From Mycolicibacterium moriokaense (GTDB lineage Bacteria; Actinomycetota; Actinomycetes; Mycobacteriales; Mycobacteriaceae): a stretch of 64,000 nt of DNA. This document shows, one piece after another, positions 48,676 to 56,947 of the stretch. Each line of letters begins with the position of its first letter. Positions within the stretch are counted from its first letter, which is position 1. The notes under the pieces were generated by a model, which ran no database searches, had not been told where the DNA came from, and saw nothing but the letters and a program-made list of their open reading frames with translations. The DNA lies in assembly GCF_003201655.1 (NCBI RefSeq), contig NZ_QJJU01000026.1, positions 1 to 64,000 of the forward strand, given 5' to 3'. The translations under genes were made by a program, and so were the position numbers.

Positions 48676-50022
48676 GTGGCACATTTTCCAAAACCGGCCG
48701 CAGGTAGCTGGACAGAGAACTGGCCGGAACTCGGCACTGCGCCGGTCAACTACGAGGACTCCATCGACCCGGAGCATTACAAACTCGAGCAGCAGGCGAT
48801 CTTCAAGAAGACCTGGCTCAACGTCGGCCGCGTAGAGCGGCTGCCGAAGAAGGGCAGCTACTTCTCGCGCGAGATGCCGTCGGCGGGGCCCGGCACGTCG
48901 GTGATCATCGTCAAGGACAAGCAGGACGTCGTCCGTGCTTTCTACAACATGTGCCGTCACCGCGGAAACAAGCTGGTGTGGAACGACTTTCCCGGCGAGG
49001 AAGTGTCGGGTTCCTGCCGCCAGTTCACCTGCAAGTACCACGCGTGGCGCTACAGCCTCGAGGGCGATCTGACGTTCGTTCAGCAGGAGGGCGAGTTCTT
49101 CGACCTCGACAAGGCCAACTACGGCTTGGTGCCGGTGCGCTGCGAGGTGTGGGAAGGCTTCATCTTCATCAATTTCGACAACGATGCCTCGCCGCTGAAG
49201 GAGTACCTGGGTGACTTCGCCGAGGGCCTGGAGGGCTACCCGTTCCACGAGATGACCGAGCACTACAGCTACCGCTCGGATATCAACGCCAACTGGAAGC
49301 TGTTCATCGACGCGTTCGTCGAGTTCTACCACGCACCGATCCTGCACATGAAGCAAGCGGAGAAGGAGGAGGCCGAGAAGCTGGCCAAGTTCGGCTTCGA
49401 GGCGCTCGCGTACGACATCAAGGGCATCCACTCGATGGTGTCGTCCTGGGGCGGGATGTCGCCGCCGAAGGACCTGAGCATGGTCAAGCCCATCGAGCGG
49501 ATCCTGCACAGCGGCCTGTTCGGACCGTGGGACCGGCCGGACATCGAGGGCATCCTGCCCGACGAGTTGCCGCCTGCCATCAACCCATCCCGCCAACCAA
49601 CTTGGGGCACTGACTCTTTCGAGTTCTTCCCCAACTTCACGCTGCTGTTCTGGGCGCCGGGCTGGTACCTCACCTACCACTACTGGCCAACCGCCGTTGA
49701 CAAGCACATCTTCGAGGCAGACCTGTACTTCGTGCCGCCGAAGAACCTCCGTGAGCGGCTCTCCCAGGAACTGGCCGCGGTGACGTTCAAGGAGTACGCG
49801 TTCCAAGACGCCAACACGCTGGAAGCCACCCAGACACAGATCGGCACTAGGGTCGTCACGGACTTCCCGCTGTGCGATCAGGAGATCCTGCTGCGCCATC
49901 TACACAAGACCGCGCACGATTACGTCAATGCGTACAAGACCAACGGGAACGGCAGTGCTTCTGGGGGCGCCAACGGCAAGCACGCCGCATCGACTGACGA
50001 GAAGGATGCAGCGCATGTCTAA
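48676..50022 (+). CDS. Rieske non-heme iron oxygenase, alpha subunit (copy 4)
   Basis: A 448-residue alpha subunit. Rieske ligands are CRH (Cys93, His95) and CKYH (Cys119, His122); the mononuclear iron motif is DAFVEFYHAPILH (His219, His224). It is closest to copies 1 and 2; all three share a (M/V)A/QxFPKPxxGSWT start. The C-terminus has an extra Gly/Ser-rich tail. GTG at 48676 has AGGAGAGG upstream. It lies behind the CMD gene and is followed by the small protein with an 8-base overlap. Confidence 0.95.
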   Translation: MAHFPKPAAGSWTENWPELGTAPVNYEDSIDPEHYKLEQQAIFKKTWLNVGRVERLPKKGSYFSREMPSAGPGTSVIIVKDKQDVVRAFYNMCRHRGNKLVWNDFPGEEVSGSCRQFTCKYHAWRYSLEGDLTFVQQEGEFFDLDKANYGLVPVRCEVWEGFIFINFDNDASPLKEYLGDFAEGLEGYPFHEMTEHYSYRSDINANWKLFIDAFVEFYHAPILHMKQAEKEEAEKLAKFGFEALAYDIKGIHSMVSSWGGMSPPKDLSMVKPIERILHSGLFGPWDRPDIEGILPDELPPAINPSRQPTWGTDSFEFFPNFTLLFWAPGWYLTYHYWPTAVDKHIFEADLYFVPPKNLRERLSQELAAVTFKEYAFQDANTLEATQTQIGTRVVTDFPLCDQEILLRHLHKTAHDYVNAYKTNGNGSASGGANGKHAASTDEKDAAHV

Positions 50023-50344
50023 GTTGCCGGAGGAATTCGCTGACCTGGAGCGGTTCAGCGACTGGTGCCTGCCCACCGAAGATGAGCGGTACCAGAAGCG
50101 GCTGAACTCGACGATGGCCGAGATGCAGGAGCTGTACGACGCCGGAATGGCCAGGCTGGAGGACATCATGGTCTATGTCGACGCCCGCTTCCCGCTTGCA
50201 GGGATGCCAGACGACGCAAAGGCGCTCGTCCATCTCGGACAGTCGATCGTCATGGTGAGCTTCCCCGTCGAGGTGTGGAAGCAGCCACGCGTGCTTGATA
50301 GCGGTGCCTCGTATATCCAACTCATCAAGGAGCCGGTGGTCTGA
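50015..50344 (+). CDS. small conserved protein of the Rieske module (copy 4)
   Basis: A 109-residue member of the unnamed family, closest to the copy at 10029: LPEEFADLERFSDWCLPTEDERYQKRL, MAEMQELYDAGMARLED, PLAGMPDDAKAL, and the hydrophobic QSIVMVSFPVEVWKQPRV. It overlaps the Rieske stop by 8 bases; an alternative ATG at 50006 is in frame. The amidohydrolase begins 2 bases after its stop. The tight order and duplication argue for a working partnership with the oxygenase. Confidence 0.85.
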   Translation: MSKLPEEFADLERFSDWCLPTEDERYQKRLNSTMAEMQELYDAGMARLEDIMVYVDARFPLAGMPDDAKALVHLGQSIVMVSFPVEVWKQPRVLDSGASYIQLIKEPVV

Positions 50345-50346
50345 GC

Positions 50347-51603
50347 GTGCTGACCCTCAAAGCAGCGGGTCTACTTGACGTCGATGCCGGCGAGATCGTC
50401 CGGCCGGGAATCGTTCGTGTCGAAGGCGACCGCATCGTCGCCGTCGGCGGTGCCGACAATTCAGCACCAGCCGGAGGCTCGGCCGACGAAGGCGAGATCA
50501 TCGATCTCGGGGACTCGATCCTCCTGCCCGGCCTGATGGACATGGAGGTCAACCTCCTGATGGGCGGGCGCGGCGAGAATCCCGGGCTGTCCCAGGTGCA
50601 GGACGATCCGCCCACCCGCGTGCTGCGTGCGGTTGGCAACGCCCGGCGGACGCTGCGCGCGGGGTTCACCACCGTTCGCAATCTCGGATTGTTCGTCAAG
50701 ACGGGCGGTTACCTGCTCGACGTCGCGCTTGGCAAGGCGATCGACGCGGGCTGGATCGACGGGCCGCGCGTAGTGCCTGCCGGACATGCGATCACCCCGA
50801 CCGGCGGGCACCTCGACCCGACGATGTTCGCCGCGTTCATGCCGGGTGTGCTCGAGCTGACCGTCGAGGAGGGTATCGCCAACGGTGTCGACGAGATCCG
50901 AAAGGCGGTGCGCTACCAGATCAAGCACGGCGCGCAGCTGATCAAGGTCTGTTGTTCCGGAGGTGTCATGTCGATGACCGGAGAGGCAGGCGCACAACAC
51001 TATTCGGACGAGGAGCTGGTCGCGATCGTCGACGAGGCGCACCGGCGAGGCCTGCGGGTCGCGGCGCATACCCACGGCGCCGAGGCGGTCAAGCACGCGG
51101 TGGCGGCAGGCATCGACTGCATCGAGCACGGTTTCTTGATGGACGACGAGGCCATCAAGATGCTCGTCGACAACGACCGGTTCCTGGTCACCACCCGGCG
51201 GCTGGCCGAGGCGATGGACGTCTCGAAGGCGCCAAAGGAGCTGCGGGACAAGGCCGCCGAGATGTTTCCGAAGGCGCGCACGTCGATCAAGGCCGCGTAT
51301 GAGGCGGGCGTGAAGATTGCCGTCGGCACCGACGCGCCCGCCATCCCCCACGGCAAGAATGCCGACGAGCTCGTCACCCTTGTCGATTGGGGCATGCCCG
51401 CTGCAGCCGTGCTACGGGCGGCCACCGTCGTCGCGGCCGATCTGATCAACAGACCCGATCTCGGCCGTATCGCGGAGGGTTATCTCGCGGACATCATCGC
51501 GGTGCCAGGCGATCCGCTGCTGGACATCAGCATTACAAAGGACGTGAATTTTGTAATGAAGGGAGGTAAGGTCTTCCGAAATGACCAAGCCAACAAGAAC
51601 TGA
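50347..51603 (+). CDS. amidohydrolase-superfamily protein with HxH replaced by ExN (copy 2)
   Basis: A 418-residue paralogue of the protein at 8797. The N-terminal metal motif reads LLPGLMDMEVNLLMGG, with Glu67 and Asn69 where other amidohydrolases have two His. The remaining expected ligands are kept: Lys in AQLIKVCCSGG, His in RVAAHTHGAE, His in CIEHGF, Asp in GTDAPAIPHG. A loss of the first two ligands in both paralogues suggests a new chemistry or a one-metal site. The gene lies between the small protein and the SnoaL-like gene. GTG start. Confidence 0.88.
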   Translation: MLTLKAAGLLDVDAGEIVRPGIVRVEGDRIVAVGGADNSAPAGGSADEGEIIDLGDSILLPGLMDMEVNLLMGGRGENPGLSQVQDDPPTRVLRAVGNARRTLRAGFTTVRNLGLFVKTGGYLLDVALGKAIDAGWIDGPRVVPAGHAITPTGGHLDPTMFAAFMPGVLELTVEEGIANGVDEIRKAVRYQIKHGAQLIKVCCSGGVMSMTGEAGAQHYSDEELVAIVDEAHRRGLRVAAHTHGAEAVKHAVAAGIDCIEHGFLMDDEAIKMLVDNDRFLVTTRRLAEAMDVSKAPKELRDKAAEMFPKARTSIKAAYEAGVKIAVGTDAPAIPHGKNADELVTLVDWGMPAAAVLRAATVVAADLINRPDLGRIAEGYLADIIAVPGDPLLDISITKDVNFVMKGGKVFRNDQANKN

Positions 51604-52006
51604 TGACATCGTCGAGATCCAGCAGCTCCTCGCGAAGTACGCGGTGACCATCACCCAGGGCGACATCGAGGGCCTCGTCTCGGTGTTCACTCCCGACGGC
51701 ACCTACAGCGCCTTCGGCGAAACGTATGCGCTGGAGCGCTTTCCCGTGTTGGTCGACGCCGCGCCGAAGGGCCTCTTCATGACGGGGACTGCGCTGGTCG
51801 ACCTCGACGGCGACGCCGCCACCGGTACCCAGCCGTTGTGCTTCATCGAGCATTCGCAGCACGACATGCGCATCGGGTATTACCGCGACACCTACGTCCG
51901 CACGGCCGATGGCTGGCGGCTGAAGACCAGAGCGATGACCTTCATCCGGCGCAGCGGGGACCACGACCATGGGCGTCCGCATGCGATCGGCCGACCGACT
52001 GCATGA
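51581..52006 (+). CDS. SnoaL-like/NTF2-fold protein
   Basis: A 141-residue NTF2-fold protein: DDIVEIQQLLAKYAVTITQGDIEGLVSVFTPDGTYS followed by strands such as DTYVRTADGWRLKTRAM. Such proteins act as small hydrolases, isomerases or dehydratases, as in steroid isomerase, but I see no decisive active-site residues. It overlaps the amidohydrolase end by 23 bases, and its stop overlaps the dehydrogenase start as ATGA. Its role in the pathway is unknown. Confidence 0.85.
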   Translation: MTKPTRTDDIVEIQQLLAKYAVTITQGDIEGLVSVFTPDGTYSAFGETYALERFPVLVDAAPKGLFMTGTALVDLDGDAATGTQPLCFIEHSQHDMRIGYYRDTYVRTADGWRLKTRAMTFIRRSGDHDHGRPHAIGRPTA

Positions 52007-53115
52007 ACGTCGCCGAGTTCCGGTCGAACCTGCGTACGTGGCTCGACGAGAACGACCTGACACCACCGCCAGGCGACCATTCGCTGGACGCCCACCAAGC
52101 GCAACATTTGCGCGTGATGGGCGCGCTGTACGACGCCGGCTGGATGCGTTGGGGCTGGCCGGAATCCGCCGGTGGACTCGGTGGGCCGATGATCCTGCGC
52201 GCGATTGTCGGCGAGGAGGTCGTCGGCCGCGGCCTCGACGAGCCCGGACCGTATTCGATGCTCGAGGTGCTGACCCCGACGATGATCGACTACGCCCGTC
52301 CCGAACTCGCCGCCGAGATGGTACCGCGGCTGCTCTCGGGCAGCGAAACCTGGTGCCAAGGCTTCTCGGAACCCGGGTCGGGAAGCGATCTCGCGTCGCT
52401 GACGACGCGCGCCGAGCCGCGCGGCGACGCATGGGTGGTCAACGGCCAGAAGGTCTGGACGAGCTTCGCGCAGTACGCGACTCGCTGCGTGCTACTGACC
52501 CGCACCGGCGGGCCCGATACTCCTAACCACGATGCGATCACCGCTTTCTTCGTGGACATCGACACCCCCGGCGTCACCGTGCGGCCCCTGCGCACGATGC
52601 ACGGCGTCGACGAGTTCTGCGAGGTGTACTTCGACGACGTAGTGGTCCCGGCCGACCGCATGCTCGGAAACCCCGGCGACGGCTGGAAACTCGCCATGGA
52701 TCTGCTGCCGTATGAACGCTCGACCTGCTTCTGGCAGCGCATCGCGTACCTGTACTCGCGGTTCGATGCACTGGTCGGCGAAGTCAAAGACATTGGCCAG
52801 GCCGCGGACTCGGATATGGGCGAAACGTATCTGGCCCTGCACACGCTGCGCTGCCGGTCGCGGGCCACCCAGCACCGGCTGGCCGAAGGCCACAAGCTTG
52901 GTCCGGAGACGTCGATCGACAAGGTATTGCTGGCCAGCGCCGAACAGCGACTGTACGACACCGCACGCGACCTGATGCCCGGCGCCATCGAACTCGACGA
53001 CACCGCCTGGCGCACCGAGTTCCTGTACTCGCGGGCGGCCACCATCTACGGCGGCACCTCCGAAGTGCAGCGCAACATCATCGCCCGCCGGCTGCTGGAC
53101 CTCGGGAAGGAGTGA
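52003..53115 (+). CDS. acyl-CoA dehydrogenase, larger subunit of a probable heteromer
   Basis: A 370-residue acyl-CoA dehydrogenase with QGFSEPGSGSDLASLTTRA, VNGQKVWTSFAQ, LLPYERSTCFWQRIAYLY and the C-terminal YGGTSEVQRNIIARRLLDLG. The start overlaps the SnoaL stop. The next gene encodes a shorter dehydrogenase-related protein and overlaps as GTGA. In mycobacterial and rhodococcal steroid catabolism, pairs of FadE proteins form alpha2beta2 enzymes, and this pair has the same look. Confidence 0.92.
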   Translation: MNVAEFRSNLRTWLDENDLTPPPGDHSLDAHQAQHLRVMGALYDAGWMRWGWPESAGGLGGPMILRAIVGEEVVGRGLDEPGPYSMLEVLTPTMIDYARPELAAEMVPRLLSGSETWCQGFSEPGSGSDLASLTTRAEPRGDAWVVNGQKVWTSFAQYATRCVLLTRTGGPDTPNHDAITAFFVDIDTPGVTVRPLRTMHGVDEFCEVYFDDVVVPADRMLGNPGDGWKLAMDLLPYERSTCFWQRIAYLYSRFDALVGEVKDIGQAADSDMGETYLALHTLRCRSRATQHRLAEGHKLGPETSIDKVLLASAEQRLYDTARDLMPGAIELDDTAWRTEFLYSRAATIYGGTSEVQRNIIARRLLDLGKE

Positions 53116-53930
53116 CCGTGACTGAGCCATCTGATCCGCTCGCGGATGCCGAATCACTTGAGTTGCTCGAGGACGGACTGCGCAAGACCATGCTGTCGAC
53201 CTCCGGTGCCGAACTGGACGCGGCGCTGGCCGAACTGGGCTGGGCCGACATGCTCGCCGACATGCCCGAGCAGGCGGTACCACTGGTGTTCCGGCTTTTG
53301 GGCGAAACAGGTTCGCACGCTTCGGTTCTCAACGACGTCGTGCAACAGGCCGCCGACCGCGAAGTCGGCGCCACCCCGGCACTGCCCTACGCAGGAGGCG
53401 GCTGGGTGGTGTGGGACTACCAAAACGCCACGAACTCGACGCTCGGCGGGCTGCCGCTGCGCCGAGTGGAAGACGGCGGGCTGCTCCGACTGGCCGATGC
53501 CCGCCGGGCACTGGGCTGGTGGCTGGTCGGTGCGTCTCGCGCGATGCTGGCCCTGGCACGCCGGCATGCGCTGGACCGGGTTCAGTTCGGCCGTCCGATC
53601 GCGGCGTTCCAGGCGGTCCGGCACCGGTTGGCCGAGACTCTGGTGGCCATCGAAGGCGCTGAGGCGACGCTGGCCCTGCCCGGGGACGACAATGCTGATT
53701 TGACCGCGCTGCTGGCCAAGGCCGCCGCGGGCAAGGCCGCGCTGACCGCGGCCAAGCACTGCCAGCAGGTGCTCGGCGGCATCGGCTTCACGGCCGAGCA
53801 CGACCTGCACCGCCATGTGGAGCGGGTGTTGGTGCTCGACGGATTGTTGGGCAGCTCAAGGGAACTCACCCGCAAGGCCGGCGCGGGCCTGCGGGCCCGC
53901 GGCTCGGTCCCGCGCCTCGCCGACCTCTAA
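53112..53930 (+). CDS. short acyl-CoA dehydrogenase-like protein, second subunit
   Basis: A 272-residue protein with only part of the acyl-CoA dehydrogenase fold. The C-terminal domain is recognisable: ARRHALDRVQFGRPIAAFQAVRHRLAETLVAIEGAEATL and HCQQVLGGIGFTAEHDLHRHVERV. A normal dehydrogenase has about 380-400 residues, so about 110 are missing. The N-terminal SGAELDAALAELGWADMLADMPEQAV replaces the normal first domain. It overlaps the larger subunit as GTGA (an in-frame GTG lies at 53118). The alpha2beta2 reading is inferred from the pair. Confidence 0.88.
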   Translation: MTVTEPSDPLADAESLELLEDGLRKTMLSTSGAELDAALAELGWADMLADMPEQAVPLVFRLLGETGSHASVLNDVVQQAADREVGATPALPYAGGGWVVWDYQNATNSTLGGLPLRRVEDGGLLRLADARRALGWWLVGASRAMLALARRHALDRVQFGRPIAAFQAVRHRLAETLVAIEGAEATLALPGDDNADLTALLAKAAAGKAALTAAKHCQQVLGGIGFTAEHDLHRHVERVLVLDGLLGSSRELTRKAGAGLRARGSVPRLADL

Positions 53931-53947
53931 CCGCCGCCCCCACCCCC

Positions 53948-54085
53948 ACTGCCGCGAGCGTGCGTGTTTGCACACGACACGCCGCCAAATTTTGGCGCTT
54001 TGTGCACGCTCGCGCCGCGCGAGCTTGCACGTTCTGTACACGTATTGCGGCGTGTTGCCGTACAGACACGCACGCTCGCGGCAGT
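53948..54085. repeat. 138-bp composite inverted repeat between convergent genes
   Basis: The ends are a perfect 20-bp inverted repeat: ACTGCCGCGAGCGTGCGTGT (53948-53967) and its complement (54066-54085). Further inside, ACACGCCGC matches GCGGCGTGT. At the centre GTGCACGCTCGCGC (54002-54015) faces GCGCGAGCTTGCAC (54017-54030). It looks like two 68-bp palindromic units in opposite orientation, resembling REP or MITE-like repeats of mycobacteria, between the ends of two convergent operons. Confidence 0.82.
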
Positions 54086-54090
54086 AACGG

Positions 54091-54873
54091 CTACTTGATG
54101 TTGGCCTTCATCTCGTCCATGTTCACCAGCACCGGCCAACCGCTGACGCTCATCGCGTTGCCATGGCCCGTTTGGTGTATGTCGAACACCGACTGGATGG
54201 CCGCGTAGAAGCCCTGCACATCCAACGTCTGGTTGACCGCCCGCTTGGCCTGGCGCAAAGCGAATGACGGCATCTTGGCGATCTGCTCGGCAAGCGCACG
54301 GGTTTGGCCGTCGAGCTCGCTGCGGGGCACGACCCGGTTCACCATTCCGGTGCGCTCGGCCTCCTCCGCAGTCAGCGCGCGACCAGTGAACAGGATCTCC
54401 TTGGCCTTACGCGCGCCGAGTTCCCAGGTGTGGCCGTGGTACTCGACTCCACCGATACCCATCAACGCAACAGGGTCGGAGAACAACGCGTCGTCGGCCG
54501 CCAGGATCAGATCGCACGGCCAGCACAACAGCAGCCCGCCCGAGATGCACCGCCCCTGTACCGCGGCGATCGACGGCTTCGGCACATTCCGCCACCGCAG
54601 CGAGTAGTCGAGATAGCGCCGGCTCTCATGCTGGTAGATCAGCTCAAGCGTGATCTTGTCGGGAACCGGTCCGCCGCCGCTGATGTCGTGGCCCGCCGAG
54701 AAGTGCTTTCCGTTGGCGCGCAGCACGATCACCGCAACCTCGGGGTCGTCCGAGGCCCTGGTCCACGCGGCGTCGAGTTCGTCGAGTAGCTCGCTGTTCT
54801 GGGCGTTGGCAGCCTCGGGCCGATTGAGCGTGATGGTCGCGATCTTGTCGGCTACGTCATATTCGATGTACAC
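54091..54873 (-). CDS. enoyl-CoA hydratase/isomerase family protein
   Basis: A 260-residue crotonase-fold protein. It has ATITLNRPEAANAQNSELL, the oxyanion stretch HFSAGHDISGGG and VQGRCISGGLLLCWPCDLILA. It lies 9 bases after the acyl-CoA dehydrogenase at 54883 on the same strand, and the 138-bp repeat follows its stop. It should hydrate or isomerise an enoyl-CoA produced by that dehydrogenase. Specific substrate unknown. Confidence 0.93.
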   Translation of the reverse strand: MYIEYDVADKIATITLNRPEAANAQNSELLDELDAAWTRASDDPEVAVIVLRANGKHFSAGHDISGGGPVPDKITLELIYQHESRRYLDYSLRWRNVPKPSIAAVQGRCISGGLLLCWPCDLILAADDALFSDPVALMGIGGVEYHGHTWELGARKAKEILFTGRALTAEEAERTGMVNRVVPRSELDGQTRALAEQIAKMPSFALRQAKRAVNQTLDVQGFYAAIQSVFDIHQTGHGNAMSVSGWPVLVNMDEMKANIK

Positions 54874-54882
54874 AGTGATTCC

Positions 54883-56058
54883 TCAATTTCGGGGCAAGCC
54901 CAGCACTCGCTGGGCAATGATGTTGCGTTGGATTTCCGAAGTTCCGCCGGCGATCGTGCCGCCGAACGAACGGACGTAGCGTTCGAACCAACCCGTCACG
55001 TAGGCATCGAGATTCAAGTTCGTGTAGCGACCCGAAATGCTCGGATGCGCAAGGCCGTCAACGCCTGCGGCGCTCAGCGCATATTCGGACGCGGTCTGGG
55101 AAGCCTCCGAGCCGAACAGCTTGAGCACCGACAAACCCGACACATCCTCGTCGCCTTGCGCGGCGCGGGCCAACGCCATCGAACCGAGCAGCCGCAGCGC
55201 CTGGTTGTCCATGACGAGCGTGGCGTACCGGTCGCGGTCCAGCACAGACTTCGGACCAAAATCCTCGACAAGTTCTTGCAGGCGGTCGGCATAGCTCAGC
55301 CACAACATGTTTCGTTCGTGACCCAGCGACCCGCTGGCCACCCGCCAGCCCTCGTTGAGCGGTCCGACGAGGTTGTCCGCAGGCACCCGGACGTCGTTGA
55401 AGAAGACCTCGTTCAAGTCAAGGTCATCCTGATCACATGCCGACGCGAACGGCCGTCGTACCACGCCGGGCAGGTCGGTTGGGATCATCAGCGCGCTGAT
55501 GCCCTTGTGCTTGGCGGCGTTTGGATCAGTGCGAACAAAAGTCAGCAGAACGTCGGCGTCGTGGGCTCCGGACGTCCACACCTTCTGCCCGTTGACGACA
55601 AAGTCGTCACCATCACGAACCGCACCCGTGCGCAGCGAGGCCAGATCGGACCCTGCCCCCGGTTCGCTCATCCCCAGCGATGCCGTCATCTCGGCGCGCA
55701 GGATCGGCACCGCCCACCGGCGCTGTTGCTCGGGCGTCCCGAACGAGATCAACGAAGCGGAGATGATGCCGACGCCCTGCGGGTTGAACGTCAAGTAGGC
55801 GCGCCGACGCGCGAGTTCCTGTTGATGGACATACTGCTGCAGCAGCGTGGCGTTTCGGCCACCAAACTCGGGCGGGTATCCGGGCAACAACCAGCCGTTG
55901 TCGAACATCAGCCGCTGCCAGTGGCGCGCCCAGCCTGGGATGTGGCTACTGGACCGGGACCGCTCCAGCGCGTCGGCCTCGGAAGGCAGGTGTTCGTCCA
56001 GAAACGCCACGAAGTCCGCGCGGAACGCCTCGACGTCAGCGTCGAAGGTCAACTGCAC
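54883..56058 (-). CDS. acyl-CoA dehydrogenase (copy B)
   Basis: A 391-residue paralogue of the enzyme at 11724-12899: the same length, the same MQLTFDAxVEAFRA start, GMSEPGAGSDLASLRTGA, VNGQKVWTSGAHDADVLLTFVRTDP and GGTSEIQRNIIAQRVLGLP at the end. As copy A lies beside Rieske module 2, copy B lies beside Rieske module 4. This supports duplication of a whole gene set. It is divergent from the TetR at 56179, with the perfect TGAGAAT-N3-ATTCTCA palindrome between. Confidence 0.95.
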   Translation of the reverse strand: MQLTFDADVEAFRADFVAFLDEHLPSEADALERSRSSSHIPGWARHWQRLMFDNGWLLPGYPPEFGGRNATLLQQYVHQQELARRRAYLTFNPQGVGIISASLISFGTPEQQRRWAVPILRAEMTASLGMSEPGAGSDLASLRTGAVRDGDDFVVNGQKVWTSGAHDADVLLTFVRTDPNAAKHKGISALMIPTDLPGVVRRPFASACDQDDLDLNEVFFNDVRVPADNLVGPLNEGWRVASGSLGHERNMLWLSYADRLQELVEDFGPKSVLDRDRYATLVMDNQALRLLGSMALARAAQGDEDVSGLSVLKLFGSEASQTASEYALSAAGVDGLAHPSISGRYTNLNLDAYVTGWFERYVRSFGGTIAGGTSEIQRNIIAQRVLGLPRN

Positions 56059-56106
56059 GGCGCTCCCGGGGGAAGAAAATTCGAAAGACTTCTGTTATCT
56101 CCAAAA

Positions 56107-56123
56107 TGAGAATACTATTCTCA
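56107..56123. promoter_or_regulatory. operator, perfect 17-bp palindrome TGAGAAT-N3-ATTCTCA
   Basis: TGAGAAT-ACT-ATTCTCA is a perfect inverted repeat 49 bases upstream of the acyl-CoA dehydrogenase start and 56 upstream of the TetR start. Similar sites lie at 48108, 56902 and, less well, 2700. The TetR protein at 56179 is the natural candidate to bind it. Confidence 0.88.
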
Positions 56124-56178
56124 TGGCGCGAAAGTTACAATCTCTGACACGTGAACCGCGAGGGGGTCGAGGACCGCA

Positions 56179-56898
56179 ATGGCAAGGCGTTCTCCGGTAC
56201 AGTCAGTTCATGCTTTTCCCAATCGGCCTGCATCTGAGCCGCCGGTGACGAGTCCCAGCGAAGAACCCGCTTGGAAACAGCGCGCGGTCGAGCGCTCGAT
56301 CAAGACAGCGAAGCTCCGGGCCGCGCAACGCGTTCAGCGCTTCCTCGACGCCGCACAGGCGATCATCATCGAGAAGGGCAGCACCGACTTCACGGTCCAG
56401 GAGGTCGTCGACCGGTCGCGGCAGTCTCTACGAAGCTTCTACCTGCAGTTTGATGGCAAACACGAGCTGTTGCTCGCGCTCTTCGAGGACGCGCTGAGCC
56501 GGTCTGCCGACCAGATCCGTGCCGCGACCTCGGGCCAGGAAGACGCGCTCGAACGCCTCAAAGTCGCCGTAACGTTGCTGTTCGAGTCCTCGCGACCCGA
56601 CCCGACCGCGAAGCGTCCGTTGTTCACCGATTTCGCTCCGCGCCTGCTTGTGTCTCACCCCACTGAGGTCAACATCGCGCACGCACCGCTGTTGGCGCTG
56701 CTCACAGAGCTGATGGAAGCCGCAAGCGAGGCGGGCGAACTGCGGGCAGGCGTCAATCCCAAACGGATGGCCGCGATGACGATGCAGACGGTCATGTTCG
56801 TCTCACAGCACAGCGGGGACGCCGAAGACGGGTCCTCTCACCCCATCACCGCCGACGAAGTCTGGGACTTCTGCTCCCACGGATTCGCCTCCAGCTAG
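56179..56898 (+). CDS. TetR family regulator
   Basis: A TetR regulator of up to 239 residues. The DNA-binding domain is RVQRFLDAAQAIIIEKGSTDFTVQEVVDRSRQS with LRSFYLQFDGKHELL as recognition helix. The first ATG (56179) gives a long N-terminal extension; a GTG at 56245 is a possible later start. It lies between two copies of the GAGAAT-type operator (56107 and 56902), which suggests that it represses the divergent dehydrogenase/hydratase genes, the thioesterase operon and probably the operon at 48143. Confidence 0.9.
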   Translation: MARRSPVQSVHAFPNRPASEPPVTSPSEEPAWKQRAVERSIKTAKLRAAQRVQRFLDAAQAIIIEKGSTDFTVQEVVDRSRQSLRSFYLQFDGKHELLLALFEDALSRSADQIRAATSGQEDALERLKVAVTLLFESSRPDPTAKRPLFTDFAPRLLVSHPTEVNIAHAPLLALLTELMEAASEAGELRAGVNPKRMAAMTMQTVMFVSQHSGDAEDGSSHPITADEVWDFCSHGFASS

Positions 56899-56901
56899 TG
56901 C

Positions 56902-56916
56902 GAGAATTACGTTCTC
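56902..56916. promoter_or_regulatory. operator palindrome upstream of the thioesterase
   Basis: GAGAAT-TAC-GTTCTC matches the GAGAAT-N3-ATTCTC family with one arm mismatch. It lies 31 bases upstream of the thioesterase GTG start and just after the TetR stop. Confidence 0.7.
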
Positions 56917-56947
56917 ACTGACGTAGAATCAGGCTTACACTCAGCGA

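Noticed and set aside
54928..56109. A 393-residue plus-strand frame opposite the acyl-CoA dehydrogenase
   Set aside because: It is a shadow of an intact dehydrogenase and ends in the promoter region.
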